Both the position numbers and the translations under genes were made by a program. Positions 44,251 to 53,370 of a stretch of 64,000 nt of DNA are shown here, one piece after another. Numbering within the stretch: position 1 is the first letter of the stretch; each line of letters begins with the position of its first letter. The notes below the pieces were generated by a model. That model was not told the origin of the DNA, did not search any database, and was given only the letters and a program-made list of their open reading frames with translations. The stretch lies in the NCBI RefSeq assembly GCF_000813325.1, contig NZ_BBQE01000001.1. One strand, given 5' to 3'. Origin of the DNA: Sulfurospirillum cavolei. Its GTDB lineage: Bacteria > Campylobacterota > Campylobacteria > Campylobacterales > Sulfurospirillaceae.

Positions 44251-44296
44251 CACCATACTTTTAAGCCGGCTTCTTGAAAATCATTTTGCAAGAGGT

Positions 44297-44476
44297 AAAA
44301 GCACCAAGGTGCGCGGACACTCTGCGTGAGAGAGCCCAGTGTTAACGTAGCTTTTAGAGCTTAGCTTTAAAAGCGTGTTAAAGATAAAAAAGCACCAAAG
44401 GTGCGTGGGCACTCCGCCTTGGAGAACCCAGTGTTAACGTAGCTTTTAGAGCTTAGCTTTAAAAGCGTGTTAAAAG
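44297..44476. repeat. Two tandem ~90-bp structured repeats between convergent genes
   Basis: Two copies (about 44297-44383 and 44388-44476, period 92) share an identical 48-bp second half and a diverged first half. Each begins with a GCACC-AA(A)-GGTGC hairpin, then a small hairpin (CTCT/AGAG in copy 1, CTCC/GGAG in copy 2), then a longer stem from GCTTTTA/TAAAAGC flanked by TTAAC/GTTAA. The paired change in the second hairpin keeps base pairing. They fill the 227-bp gap between the GGDEF-EAL gene and fliP and may act as terminators or as a small RNA. Confidence 0.75.
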
Positions 44477-44477
44477 T

Positions 44478-45215
44478 TTAATGAAAGCTTTCGACCATTT
44501 TACCGACAAGTAAGTTCCAGCCGTCGACCAATACGAAAATCAGCAATTTAAACGGCAAAGAGATCATCGCCGGCGGCAGCATCATCATACCCATTGCCAT
44601 TAACACCGAACTGACGACCATATCGATTACTAAAAACGGCAAATAGAGTAAAAAGCCGATTTCAAACGCCGTTTTCATTTCGCTGATCATAAAGGCGGAA
44701 ACGGCGATCGTTAAAGGAATATCTTCGATATTTTTGGGGTTTTCCAATTGTCGAATACGAAAGAAAAGTGCCAAATCTTTTTCACGCGTATTGCGTACCA
44801 TAAAGGCTTTAAACGGAGCGGCTCCTTTTTCAAACGCCTCTTGATAACTCATTTTTTCTTCCAGATACGGCTTGATTCCGACATTATAAGACTCTTTGGC
44901 GACCGGCTCCATAATGAAAAACGTCAACACCATCGCCAAAGAAACCAGTACCTGCGTCGGCGGAAGTTGTTGCGTTCCCAAAGCTTGACGCAAAAACGAA
45001 AAAACGATGGTCAAACGCAAGAAGCTCGTCATCATAAAAATTAACGACGGAGCTAAGACGAGAATCGTTAAGACTAAAACAAGATTGAGGCTTGTCACCA
45101 ATTGTTGCGGAGAGTTGGGCGCGCTTAAAGAGAGATTGACGGTCGGAATCGTATCGGCGGCAAAGCTTGCACATCCTAATATCAAGATTAAAACGACTCG
45201 CATCACTGTTTTCAA
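44478..45215 (-). CDS. fliP: Flagellar export apparatus protein FliP
   Basis: 245 residues. A TTG start (45215) has AGGAGAGCC at 6 nt; the ATG at 45203 is too far. Signal peptide, then SLNLVLVLTILVLAPSLIFMMTSFLRLTIVFSFLRQALG, the signature FLRL/FRIRQLENPKN region, and the C-terminal membrane helices VDMVVSSVLMAMGMMMLPP. FliP forms the core of the type III export gate. It is away from other flagellar genes but next to glmU, as I recall from Campylobacter. Confidence 0.95.
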   Translation of the reverse strand: MKTVMRVVLILILGCASFAADTIPTVNLSLSAPNSPQQLVTSLNLVLVLTILVLAPSLIFMMTSFLRLTIVFSFLRQALGTQQLPPTQVLVSLAMVLTFFIMEPVAKESYNVGIKPYLEEKMSYQEAFEKGAAPFKAFMVRNTREKDLALFFRIRQLENPKNIEDIPLTIAVSAFMISEMKTAFEIGFLLYLPFLVIDMVVSSVLMAMGMMMLPPAMISLPFKLLIFVLVDGWNLLVGKMVESFH

Positions 45216-45331
45216 CGGCTCTCCTCATAAAATAATGCATCATTCTAGTCGGTTTTGCGTTAAAAAGCATTTAATTTTTAAACAACTTTTCGTTAAAATA
45301 ACCTTTATTTCATCTTCTTAGGAACATCCGT

Positions 45332-46633
45332 ATGAATATTTCGATCGCCATTATGGCGGCAGGTCTCGGTACCCGCATGAAATCCGCTCTTCCCAAAGTT
45401 CTCCATACGATTAGCGGTTTTGAGATGCTTTACCATTCAATCAAAGAGGCACAAAAAATCAGCGACGATATACATGTCGTTTTATACCATCAAGCCGATC
45501 GCGTTCAAGAGCAAATGAACGCCTATTTTCAGGGTATCCGTTACGTCATTCAAGATCACGAAAACTTTCCCGGTACGGGCGGAGCGATTATGGGCGTTAC
45601 GCCAAAATACGATCGCTTGCTTGTTTTAAGCGGCGATATGCCGCTTTTGGAAGCAAGCGACATGCAACGTTTCTTAGAGATAGACGCCGATGTGGTCATG
45701 AGCAGTTTTTGCGCGAAAGAGCCTTTTGGATACGGCAGAGTCGTGATGAACGATCGTGCCGACGTCGAGAAGATCGTCGAAGAAAAAGACGCAAGCGACG
45801 AAGAAAAAAAGATTACTGCGGTCAATGCGGGTGTTTACCTCTTCAAATCTGCATTTTTACGCGAATATTTACCGCGTCTTGATAACCAAAACAAGCAAAA
45901 AGAGTATTATCTCACCGACTTAATCGCTTTTGCGCACCGTGATCGAAAAGGCGTAAAAGCCCTCCTCGTCGATGAAGAGACCTACATGGGCGTCAATTCC
46001 AAATACCACCTTTCCCAAGCCGAAGAGATCATGCAACGACGTATCAAACGTCGCTTCATGGAGCAAGGCGTTATCATGCGATTACCCGAGACGATTTACA
46101 TCGAAGCGGACGTCGAACTCAAAGGCGAATGTATCCTCGAAAACGGCGTAACGCTTTTAAAAGGTACTTCGTTAGAAAACGTCCACGTGAAAGCGCACAG
46201 CATCATCGAAAAAAGTACCCTGAAAAACTCCGATATCGGCCCGATGGCACGCATCCGTCCCGACTCTTTAATCGAAAATACGCATATCGGCAACTTCGTC
46301 GAAGTCAAAAAATCAACGCTCAAAGGGGTTAAAGCCGGACACTTAAGCTATCTCGGCGATGCGAGTATCGATGAGGGAACCAATATCGGTTGCGGTACGA
46401 TTACATGTAATTACGACGGCAAGAAAAAATACCGAACGATGATCGGCAAAAACGTCTTCGTCGGAAGCGACACGCAACTGGTTGCGCCCGTCACGATCGA
46501 AGACGACGTCATCATCGCTTCGGGAACGACGGTCACGAAAAACATTCCCAAAGGCGCCCTTGCCATCAATCGCGAGCCCTTGAAGATCGTCGAGGGATTT
46601 TTTTACAAATTTTTCGGAAAAAAAGATGCGTAA
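45332..46633 (+). CDS. glmU: Bifunctional UDP-GlcNAc pyrophosphorylase / GlcN-1-P acetyltransferase
   Basis: 433 residues. N-terminal nucleotidyltransferase with AAGLGTRMKSALPKVLH and GGAIMGVTP; C-terminal left-handed beta-helix with hexapeptides and the conserved GCGTITCNYDGKKKYRT and AGHLSYLGDA. It makes UDP-GlcNAc for peptidoglycan and LPS. The conserved TITCNYDG codons contain a perfect TTACATGTAA. AGGAAC lies 8 nt before the ATG. It overlaps coaBC by 8 bp. Confidence 0.95.
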   Translation: MNISIAIMAAGLGTRMKSALPKVLHTISGFEMLYHSIKEAQKISDDIHVVLYHQADRVQEQMNAYFQGIRYVIQDHENFPGTGGAIMGVTPKYDRLLVLSGDMPLLEASDMQRFLEIDADVVMSSFCAKEPFGYGRVVMNDRADVEKIVEEKDASDEEKKITAVNAGVYLFKSAFLREYLPRLDNQNKQKEYYLTDLIAFAHRDRKGVKALLVDEETYMGVNSKYHLSQAEEIMQRRIKRRFMEQGVIMRLPETIYIEADVELKGECILENGVTLLKGTSLENVHVKAHSIIEKSTLKNSDIGPMARIRPDSLIENTHIGNFVEVKKSTLKGVKAGHLSYLGDASIDEGTNIGCGTITCNYDGKKKYRTMIGKNVFVGSDTQLVAPVTIEDDVIIASGTTVTKNIPKGALAINREPLKIVEGFFYKFFGKKDA

Positions 46634-47837
46634 CACCTTACTTTCCGGCAAAAAAATTCTCGTCGGCGTTACGGGAAGCATTGCGATTTACAAAACGTTG
46701 GAGTTGATTCGTCTGCTGGTAAAAGCAAGCGGTGACGTAAAAGTCGTAATGAGCGAAGACGCCAAACGCTTCATCTCACCCCTCACCTTCGAGACGATCA
46801 GCCAAAACAAAGTCTTACATGTAGACACCGAAAGCTGGAGCGAAGAACTTAGCCATATTCATATCGGGAAGTGGGCAGATATGTTTATCATCGCGCCCGC
46901 CTCGGTCAATACGATCAATAAGCTTTCATGCGGCATTGCCGACAACCTTTTAACGCAAACGGCGATTGCGTTTACCAAACCGATACTCTTAGCCCCGTCC
47001 GCCAATACCCATATGATGCTCAATCCTATCACGCAAGAGAGTTTAACGAGATTACAAAGCTTCGGATATTTCCTCGTCTCTCCCGAATCCAAATTGCTTG
47101 CCTGCAACGATGAAGGCATAGGTGCGTTAGCAAGCGTCGAAGAGATTTTTTATGCTGCCGCCCGCATACTTTTGAAAGAACCGTTTTGGGAAAATCGCAA
47201 CGTGATCGTTACGGGCGGCGGTACGCGCGAAAAAATCGATGACGTTCGATGCCTTAGCAACTTTTCCAGCGGTAAACAAGCCTTGGCATTAGCGACGGTT
47301 GCTTACCTTAAAGGTGCAAACGTTACGCTGATTACCGGCGGCGAAGCACCCGAATTTAAAGCGATCTCCACCTTACATGTCAGCAGTTCGAACGAGCTTC
47401 GCACAACCTTAGAGGCACAAATGCTTTTATGCCGAAATGCCGAAAAAATGCCTTATCTTTTTATGACCGCCGCCATTAGCGATTACGTGCCCGAACACGT
47501 TCATCACGGAAAACTCAAAAAAGAGACTTTGGGCGAATCGTATTGCTTGGAATTAAAACGCAACGTCGACATCTTAAGCGAACTGGATAAAACCGGTTGG
47601 GTCGTCGTCGGCTTTAAAGCGGAGACGGACGAAGAAAACGCTCTTCAAAACGCCCAAACGATGCTAGAGAAAAAAGGGCTACACGGCGTTTGTTTGAATA
47701 TCCTCAAGGAGCAAAACCGTTTCGGCTCTAACCAAAACGAAGTTTATTTTATCGGCTTAGACGCTATCGTTCACTTACCGCTTCGAAGTAAATTCGAGAT
47801 TGCCGAGCAGATTATCACACTTGCGCAAACCTTATGA
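46626..47837 (+). CDS. coaBC: Phosphopantothenoylcysteine synthetase/decarboxylase (CoaBC)
   Basis: 403 residues. The N-terminal flavoprotein CoaC domain has GVTGSIAIYKTLELI, SHIHIGKWADMFIIAPASVNTI (catalytic His) and PSANTHM; the C-terminal CoaB domain has VIVTGGGTREKIDDVRCLSNFSSGKQA. It converts 4'-phosphopantothenate plus cysteine to 4'-phosphopantetheine in CoA synthesis. It is co-transcribed with glmU (8-bp overlap) and overlaps the next gene by 4 bp. Confidence 0.93.
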   Translation: MRNTLLSGKKILVGVTGSIAIYKTLELIRLLVKASGDVKVVMSEDAKRFISPLTFETISQNKVLHVDTESWSEELSHIHIGKWADMFIIAPASVNTINKLSCGIADNLLTQTAIAFTKPILLAPSANTHMMLNPITQESLTRLQSFGYFLVSPESKLLACNDEGIGALASVEEIFYAAARILLKEPFWENRNVIVTGGGTREKIDDVRCLSNFSSGKQALALATVAYLKGANVTLITGGEAPEFKAISTLHVSSSNELRTTLEAQMLLCRNAEKMPYLFMTAAISDYVPEHVHHGKLKKETLGESYCLELKRNVDILSELDKTGWVVVGFKAETDEENALQNAQTMLEKKGLHGVCLNILKEQNRFGSNQNEVYFIGLDAIVHLPLRSKFEIAEQIITLAQTL

Positions 47838-48553
47838 TCTCTACGCTTCGAAAACTCTCCGGTCTTAGCTCGGACATCGCCAAAACGTCTTCTTCAAGCG
47901 TTAATTTTAACGCCAATCTTCCGGTGACGATCGAAGTGCTCAAAAAGATCGACCCTTTGCGATACCGCCTTCGAGTCGGACGAAAAGAGCTAACGACCAA
48001 AAGTCAAAAAGAACTGATCGCGGGTAAAAAATATTGGGCGAATTTTTCCGAGGGCAAGGGCGGTGTTTTGACGATTTCGCATCTGTATCCGCAACCTTCT
48101 CTTTTCGACGATGCGCTCTTCACGCCTTTGGAAATTGAGCTCTTTTTCAACGATGAAGGCTTTAACACAACGCTTTTTAAAACTTTCTTACTCGATAATC
48201 TTGCACGCGAAGAGCAGGACAAAACGCTTTTTCAGACCTACGGTTATATGCTCTTAGCCCTTTCCAAATACGTCGTTCACCTCCCCTTGCTTTGGAGTGA
48301 ACAAAAACATATGGTACAATTCTCCCTTTTTGATACGCGCGACGTATCGTTTTATATGGCATTGGAGCACTTAGGACCTTTACACGGCACTTGGAACAAC
48401 CGTCAACTTGAACTTTGCGTCATGTACGAGAAGAGTCTCTACTATTTACAAAAAGAGCAAGCAAAATTGGGTATGATTACGCAGATACGTTTGGAACGAG
48501 AGATCAAACCTCTGTTTGATTCCGCAGACGTCATTTTAGACATAAAAGGCTAA
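47834..48553 (+). CDS. Conserved protein of unknown function between coaBC and the prepilin peptidase
   Basis: 239 residues, overlapping coaBC by 4 bp (ATGA). The N-terminal part (to about 80) is beta-rich with a DPLRYRLRVGRKELTTKSQKEL...GKKYWANFSEG segment, like the OB/beta-barrel of a FliK-type C-terminal domain. The rest is helical. No signal peptide or membrane segment. I could not assign a family. Its position suggests a role tied to envelope or pilus genes, but this is only context. Confidence 0.6.
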   Translation: MISTLRKLSGLSSDIAKTSSSSVNFNANLPVTIEVLKKIDPLRYRLRVGRKELTTKSQKELIAGKKYWANFSEGKGGVLTISHLYPQPSLFDDALFTPLEIELFFNDEGFNTTLFKTFLLDNLAREEQDKTLFQTYGYMLLALSKYVVHLPLLWSEQKHMVQFSLFDTRDVSFYMALEHLGPLHGTWNNRQLELCVMYEKSLYYLQKEQAKLGMITQIRLEREIKPLFDSADVILDIKG

Positions 48554-48559
48554 TAGGGT

Positions 48560-49288
48560 ATGTATTTTTTGGCGATAGGCATTTTTGGAGCGTGCATCGG
48601 CTCGTTTTTAAACGTCGTTATTTTGCGTTTGCCGAAAAACGAAAGCATCGCACTTCCCGCATCGCATTGTCCGCATTGCCTTCATCCGCTCAAATGGTAT
48701 CACAATATCCCCTTGATTTCGTGGCTAGGGCTTAAAGGAAAATGTGCTTTTTGCCGTACTCCTATTTCCAAACAATACCCGCTCGTCGAAGCGGCATGCG
48801 CACTGTGTTACCTGCTCGTTGCATGGCGCGTCTCTACGTGGCCGCAAGCCTTGCTTTTAGGAACGATTTTTTCTCTTTTGCTCGCGCTCAGCATCATCGA
48901 TATGCGCTACAAAGCCGTACCCGACGCCTTGTCGCTTCCGGCGTTATTTCTTTCGTTTGTGTATCGATTGCCCTTGGAATCCCTTCAAGACGGATTGGTC
49001 TTTTTAGGAGCTTTTGCCCTGCTTCGTTTAAGCGTCTCGGCGATTTCCGGCAAAGAGGCGATGGGTGAAGCCGACAGTATCATCGCCGGCATTATCGGAG
49101 CGATACTGGGTATCACGCTAGGATTTGCCGCAATTTACCTTGCCGCACTCATCGCCTTAGTCGCATTTATGCTGCTGCGTAAAAAAGGCTATGAACTGCC
49201 TTTCATCCCGTTTTTATCTTTGGGACTTTTCGTTGCATGGATTTTCGATCAACCTATTTTAACGTTTATGGAACATTGGTATGAATAA
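48560..49288 (+). CDS. Type IV prepilin peptidase/methyltransferase
   Basis: 242 residues, polytopic. Zinc motif CPHC...CAFC (Cys about 37, 40, 62, 65) in the first loop, and the catalytic Asp residues in SIIDMRYKAVPD (about 114) and GEADSIIAG (about 172; the usual GxGD reads GEAD). It cleaves and N-methylates prepilins at the inner membrane and would process pseudopilins for the cts/MSHA-like machine at 0-7.5 kb. It overlaps lptF by 8 bp. Confidence 0.92.
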   Translation: MYFLAIGIFGACIGSFLNVVILRLPKNESIALPASHCPHCLHPLKWYHNIPLISWLGLKGKCAFCRTPISKQYPLVEAACALCYLLVAWRVSTWPQALLLGTIFSLLLALSIIDMRYKAVPDALSLPALFLSFVYRLPLESLQDGLVFLGAFALLRLSVSAISGKEAMGEADSIIAGIIGAILGITLGFAAIYLAALIALVAFMLLRKKGYELPFIPFLSLGLFVAWIFDQPILTFMEHWYE

Positions 49289-50309
49289 AGCATCTTTTTA
49301 TCTCTTGAAACATTTCTTGGAACTCTTTAGCGCACTTTTTTTTATTCTGTTTTTTATCACGTCGATTGTTTTTTTCATCAAAATTACCGCTTTGACGGCG
49401 ATTATTACGATGAATTTTTGGGAGCTTGGAACCCTTTACGTCTATCTTTTGCCTAAAACCTTGGTCTATACGCTTCCGATTACCTTTTTCATTGCTTTAA
49501 GCATCTCTTTGTACAACCTCTCAAAAGAGAACGAAACGATTGTGCTCTTCACACTCGGATATGATCCTAAAAAAATTACGCGTCTTTTTATGAGCTTAGC
49601 AACGGGGCTTTCCGTCATTCTTTTGATGGATATTATGGTTCTCGTACCGATTTCAAAACAGCTTAACAGCAATTTTATCGAATATAAAAAAGCCGAAGCC
49701 AAATTTAATATCAAAGCCAATGAATTTGGACAAAAATTTTCAGACTGGCTTGTCTACATCGAGCACAGCGACGATGCCAAGCAGTACGAAGGCATTACGC
49801 TTTACCACAATCCCGAAAAACAAGAGGATAAAGAGCAATTGATTCTCGCTAATGCCGCTACGATCAATAATGAAAGCGGCATATTACGTTTACATCTTGA
49901 TGCGGGCAAAGTCTTTGAATTTCAAAAAGACGGCATCGGTCAAACCGATTTTGAAACGATGTATATCAATAGTCAACCTAAAACGGCCGTCGGGGCGATA
50001 CAAACGGTTAAGGAGTACTGGAACGACGTTTTCGTCAACTGGAAACGCGCTTACGATTTATCCTTTTTCCTCACCGTCGCCCTCTTCCCGATTGCCTCGA
50101 CGATGATCGCGATGAGCATCGGCATCGTGACGTATCGTTACAATAAAGAGAGTATTTACGTGGGTATCTTTTTGTGCCTTGCGTTTTATTTGACGCTTAC
50201 GACGGTTTTTTCTTCAAAACTACCGCAATATGCGCCGCTAATCGTTTTTGTGATCACGATGATCGCTTCATACTTGCTCTATAAAAAACGTATTCGCCGT
50301 GTTTTTTAA
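49281..50309 (+). CDS. lptF: LptF/LptG-family permease (LPS export)
   Basis: 342 residues with six predicted membrane helices in two blocks of three, separated by a large periplasmic beta-jellyroll domain (about 110-260), as in YjgP/YjgQ. LALSISLYNLSKENETIVLFTLGYDPKKI is the conserved coupling-helix region. LptF with LptG and LptB extracts LPS from the inner membrane. Which of F or G it is cannot be settled from one copy. The gap to truA is 6 bp. Confidence 0.85.
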   Translation: MNKASFYLLKHFLELFSALFFILFFITSIVFFIKITALTAIITMNFWELGTLYVYLLPKTLVYTLPITFFIALSISLYNLSKENETIVLFTLGYDPKKITRLFMSLATGLSVILLMDIMVLVPISKQLNSNFIEYKKAEAKFNIKANEFGQKFSDWLVYIEHSDDAKQYEGITLYHNPEKQEDKEQLILANAATINNESGILRLHLDAGKVFEFQKDGIGQTDFETMYINSQPKTAVGAIQTVKEYWNDVFVNWKRAYDLSFFLTVALFPIASTMIAMSIGIVTYRYNKESIYVGIFLCLAFYLTLTTVFSSKLPQYAPLIVFVITMIASYLLYKKRIRRVF

Positions 50310-50315
50310 ACCGAT

Positions 50316-51047
50316 ATGCGTGTTAAAGTAACCCTCAGCTACGACGGAAGTGCTTTTAACGGCTTGCAAAAACAGCCCTTAGACGCCGACGTGAAAACCG
50401 TTGCCGGTACGCTGGAGGAAGCCCTAAATCGTCTTCATATCGACTCAACCCCCGTTGCAAGCGGGCGCACGGATACGGGTGTACACGCCTTGGCACAAGT
50501 CGTGCATTTTGACGTTCCGGAACCTTGGAGTGATCTTGCAAAGTTGCGTCATTATTTGAACCGCTCTTTAATGCCTCATTGTTACGTCAAAAAAATTGAG
50601 TCGGTAGACGAATGTTTCAATGCCCGCTTTGACGCCCAAAAAAGGCTTTATCGCTATGTTATGTACGAAGGAACGTACCAGCCTTTTTTCAGTGCTTACG
50701 CTTTACATGTAGACTCTCTCGACGTTGCAAAACTCGATACGCTTGCCAAGCTTTTTGAAGGAAAACACGCGTTCGGTTTTTTTAAAAAAACCGGAGGCGG
50801 AACGACGGGAGAAGAGCGTACTATTTTTAAAGCCGGAGCGTATCGTTATCAAAAAAAAATCATTCTTTATTTTTTAGGCGACGCTTTTTTACGATCTCAA
50901 ATTCGTATGATGACCGCTATGCTCTTAAAAGTCGCGAACGGTTCTTTGTCGATTGAAGATATAATCGCACAGCGAGATAAGCGCAAGAAGATCAGCTCAA
51001 CGCTAGCTCCCGCTTGCGGGCTTTACCTCTCGCGTATTTATTATTAG
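50316..51047 (+). CDS. truA: tRNA pseudouridine(38-40) synthase TruA
   Basis: 243 residues. The catalytic Asp is in SGRTDTGVHALAQVVHF; LSYDGSAFNGLQKQP near the start and LGDAFLRSQIRMM are typical. It isomerises uridines 38-40 in tRNA anticodon arms. Last gene of the glmU-to-truA run; only 15 bp separate it from the convergent pyrC-like gene and no clear terminator is visible. Confidence 0.94.
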   Translation: MRVKVTLSYDGSAFNGLQKQPLDADVKTVAGTLEEALNRLHIDSTPVASGRTDTGVHALAQVVHFDVPEPWSDLAKLRHYLNRSLMPHCYVKKIESVDECFNARFDAQKRLYRYVMYEGTYQPFFSAYALHVDSLDVAKLDTLAKLFEGKHAFGFFKKTGGGTTGEERTIFKAGAYRYQKKIILYFLGDAFLRSQIRMMTAMLLKVANGSLSIEDIIAQRDKRKKISSTLAPACGLYLSRIYY

Positions 51048-51062
51048 AAGGTTTGTCGAAGC

Positions 51063-52289
51063 TTATTCGTTTTCAAACAAAAGTTTTCCGCCGACGATCA
51101 CTTTGGCGACTCGACCGTATAACGTATCGCCGTAGTACAAAGAGTGTTTATTCGTTACGGTATAAGTATGGTTAGGATCAAACAAAACGACGTCCGCATC
51201 GCATCCTTCTTCGATTTTTCCTTTATGCTCTAAACCTAAAATCATTGCCGGATTGCGCGCACACAACGTTTCAAGCGTTTGCAAATCGATCGTGCCGTTT
51301 TTGACTAAAAACGTATACGCCAAGGTTAAAAATTCTTCAATCGATCCGATACCAAACTCCGCGTCCTCAAACGCGACGTCTTTATACAAAATCGATTTAG
51401 GAGAGTGTGAAGAGGTGACGCAATCAATCATTCCCGCTTTCAAAGCATCGATTAGGGCGATTCTTTCGTCTTCTTCGCGCAAAGGAGGCATCAATTTGGC
51501 ATAGGTATTAAAACCGTCGCAACTCGCATCGTTTTTGGAAAGATGATGAATCGAAACTTCGGTAAAAAGAGAAGAAGGGCATGCTTTTTTATGCGCTTGG
51601 GCTATCTCTAAAGAACGCTTCGTCGAAAGTGATTTTAAAACGACGTCGGCACCGTAAAAAAGTGCCATTTCACAGACTTTCGCTACTTCGGCCGTTTCGG
51701 AAATCTTCGAAATTCCCGAAAGTCCTAGCGTTGATGCGATGCATCCGTCGTTCATCAATCCGTTATCGTCAAGATTCGGCTCGTAACACTGTACGAAAAC
51801 CGGTTTGTCTTTCATCGTAGCGTATTGCATCCCGCGGCGAAGCAAGTTAGCGTTACGGTGCGAATCGGCCAAAATTGCCGAAGCTCCGTTATTGAGCAAC
51901 GTGGCAATATTGTGCAATTGATCTTCTTTTTGATCCGCCAAAGGAGCACTCATCAAAATATTGACTTTAGCTTGATCGATTTTAAATTTTACCAACTCTA
52001 AAAGCGTCGCACTCTCCAAACGAGGCGTAAAATCCGACATCACTACCGCCGTCGTTACACCGCCTTTAAGGCAACTTTGTGCGAGCTTGTCGATATGGTC
52101 TTGGTTGAGAATGCTATTGGAAAAACGTACGTTCAGATCGATCATCCCCGGAAGCAAAACCATACCGTTAGCCTCTAAAACCTCCTCATGCGAAGGAGCG
52201 TTAAGGTTTTCTCCGATCGCAACGATCTTGTTGTCCTGAATCAACACGTCTTGTCTTTTTTCGTGAATTCGTGCGTTTTTAATAAGCAT
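51063..52289 (-). CDS. Dihydroorotase-like protein lacking metal ligands (PyrC'-type)
   Basis: 408 residues with the amidohydrolase fold and dihydroorotase-like layout (LPGMIDLNVRF in place of PGxIDxHVH). The HxH metal motif is replaced by N-V-R (about 53-55), and the Asp normally found in the TDHAPH motif is absent (TSSHSPKS). It therefore looks inactive, like the PyrC' proteins that form a complex with aspartate transcarbamoylase (PyrB) in several bacteria. PyrB is not in the window. It overlaps the upstream GH3-like gene by 11 bp. Confidence 0.85.
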   Translation of the reverse strand: MLIKNARIHEKRQDVLIQDNKIVAIGENLNAPSHEEVLEANGMVLLPGMIDLNVRFSNSILNQDHIDKLAQSCLKGGVTTAVVMSDFTPRLESATLLELVKFKIDQAKVNILMSAPLADQKEDQLHNIATLLNNGASAILADSHRNANLLRRGMQYATMKDKPVFVQCYEPNLDDNGLMNDGCIASTLGLSGISKISETAEVAKVCEMALFYGADVVLKSLSTKRSLEIAQAHKKACPSSLFTEVSIHHLSKNDASCDGFNTYAKLMPPLREEDERIALIDALKAGMIDCVTSSHSPKSILYKDVAFEDAEFGIGSIEEFLTLAYTFLVKNGTIDLQTLETLCARNPAMILGLEHKGKIEEGCDADVVLFDPNHTYTVTNKHSLYYGDTLYGRVAKVIVGGKLLFENE

Positions 52290-53370
52290 AGCTTCCTCGC
52301 TTGGATAAATTTTTTTTAAACGTCAAGATGCGTGCGTAAGCTTGCTCGATGCTAGCTTGCGAAATTTCTCCGCTACGAACGGCATCTAGTAGAATTTTTT
52401 GAACCGTAAAGGGCATACTGGCATTATCGGCAAAATAATTGGTAAAAACAAGAATATCGCCGCCGGCTTGTACGCTTCGAATAACGCGCTGTTTAAAATC
52501 GAGCGTATTAGGTAAAGAGTCGGTACGTAAATTATGCACAAAAACAACGCCTTTAAAGTGCATCTTATCACGCAGTAAGTTTTGAACGATCGTTTTTGAA
52601 AAAAGAGAAGGCTCTTTTGGGTCTAAATCGTTAATTTTGGCATGCGACATCAAAACCGCGTCGATTTTATCGTAGGCAATGAGATCGTAATAGGGTTTGA
52701 GTTGCTCAAATCGCCATGAAGCCGAAGCATCCGCACGGCTTGAAAAATCATCCCACAAATTGGCTCCCGCATAGGGAAAATACTTAACGACAGGCGTAAT
52801 ACCGTTTCGATACATCGCGTCGATAAATAACAGGGCATACGTCGTGACGATCTCTTCGTAAGAAGCGTAAGCACGCTCCGACTCTTTGGCGTTGCCGGCG
52901 ATTTTACGTTGCAAATCGAGCACGGGAGCCAAATTGACGTTCACGCCGCCTTTTGCCATAGAGGAGCACATGGCATCGTAAATCGAGGCGGTTTCGTTCA
53001 CGTCTTTGCTCGTTGCGATTTCATTGGCACCGTATGCGGGAGCAAATCCTTTTTTGAGGGAGAAGAGATTTGCATCACTTCCGTCATGTTCAACCGCAAC
53101 GATCAAAGCCGCATCCACAGGGGCTTGCGCTTTAAGATAATCGGTCAATTTTTTCAGCTGGGCAACGTTTTGGATATTTTTTTCCGTTAAAAAAATACCG
53201 CCTATTTTTTCGCGCTTAATATCTTTGGCGACTTGCTCAACCCACTTATCGCTCTCTTTCGTTCCGTCAAATCCGATCACGATCATTTGGGCAATCATCT
53301 CTTCCAACGACGTGCTTTTCGCACATGTAAGACTAAGACACAATGCCGTCAGTAAAAAAATTCGTTTCAT
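52279..53370 (-). CDS. GH3-like periplasmic protein with lost catalytic residues
   Basis: 363 residues with a signal peptide (KRIFLLTALCLSLTCA) and a NagZ-like TIM barrel (KIGGIFLTEKNIQN, NVNLAPVLDLQ, GVVFVHNLR). In active GH3 enzymes the nucleophile lies in a SDDL-type segment; here the same position reads VHNL, and the KHFPGHG loop carrying the acid/base His reads KYFPYAG. The enzyme activity is probably gone, though binding to glycans may remain. Start ATG overlaps the gpsA stop by one base (TGATG). Confidence 0.82.
   Translation of the reverse strand: MKRIFLLTALCLSLTCAKSTSLEEMIAQMIVIGFDGTKESDKWVEQVAKDIKREKIGGIFLTEKNIQNVAQLKKLTDYLKAQAPVDAALIVAVEHDGSDANLFSLKKGFAPAYGANEIATSKDVNETASIYDAMCSSMAKGGVNVNLAPVLDLQRKIAGNAKESERAYASYEEIVTTYALLFIDAMYRNGITPVVKYFPYAGANLWDDFSSRADASASWRFEQLKPYYDLIAYDKIDAVLMSHAKINDLDPKEPSLFSKTIVQNLLRDKMHFKGVVFVHNLRTDSLPNTLDFKQRVIRSVQAGGDILVFTNYFADNASMPFTVQKILLDAVRSGEISQASIEQAYARILTFKKNLSKRGSYAY

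Noticed and set aside
44297..44476. Possible CRISPR-like repeats
   Set aside because: Only two copies, no spacers of constant length, and the repeat unit is about 90 bp; it is a tandem structured repeat.
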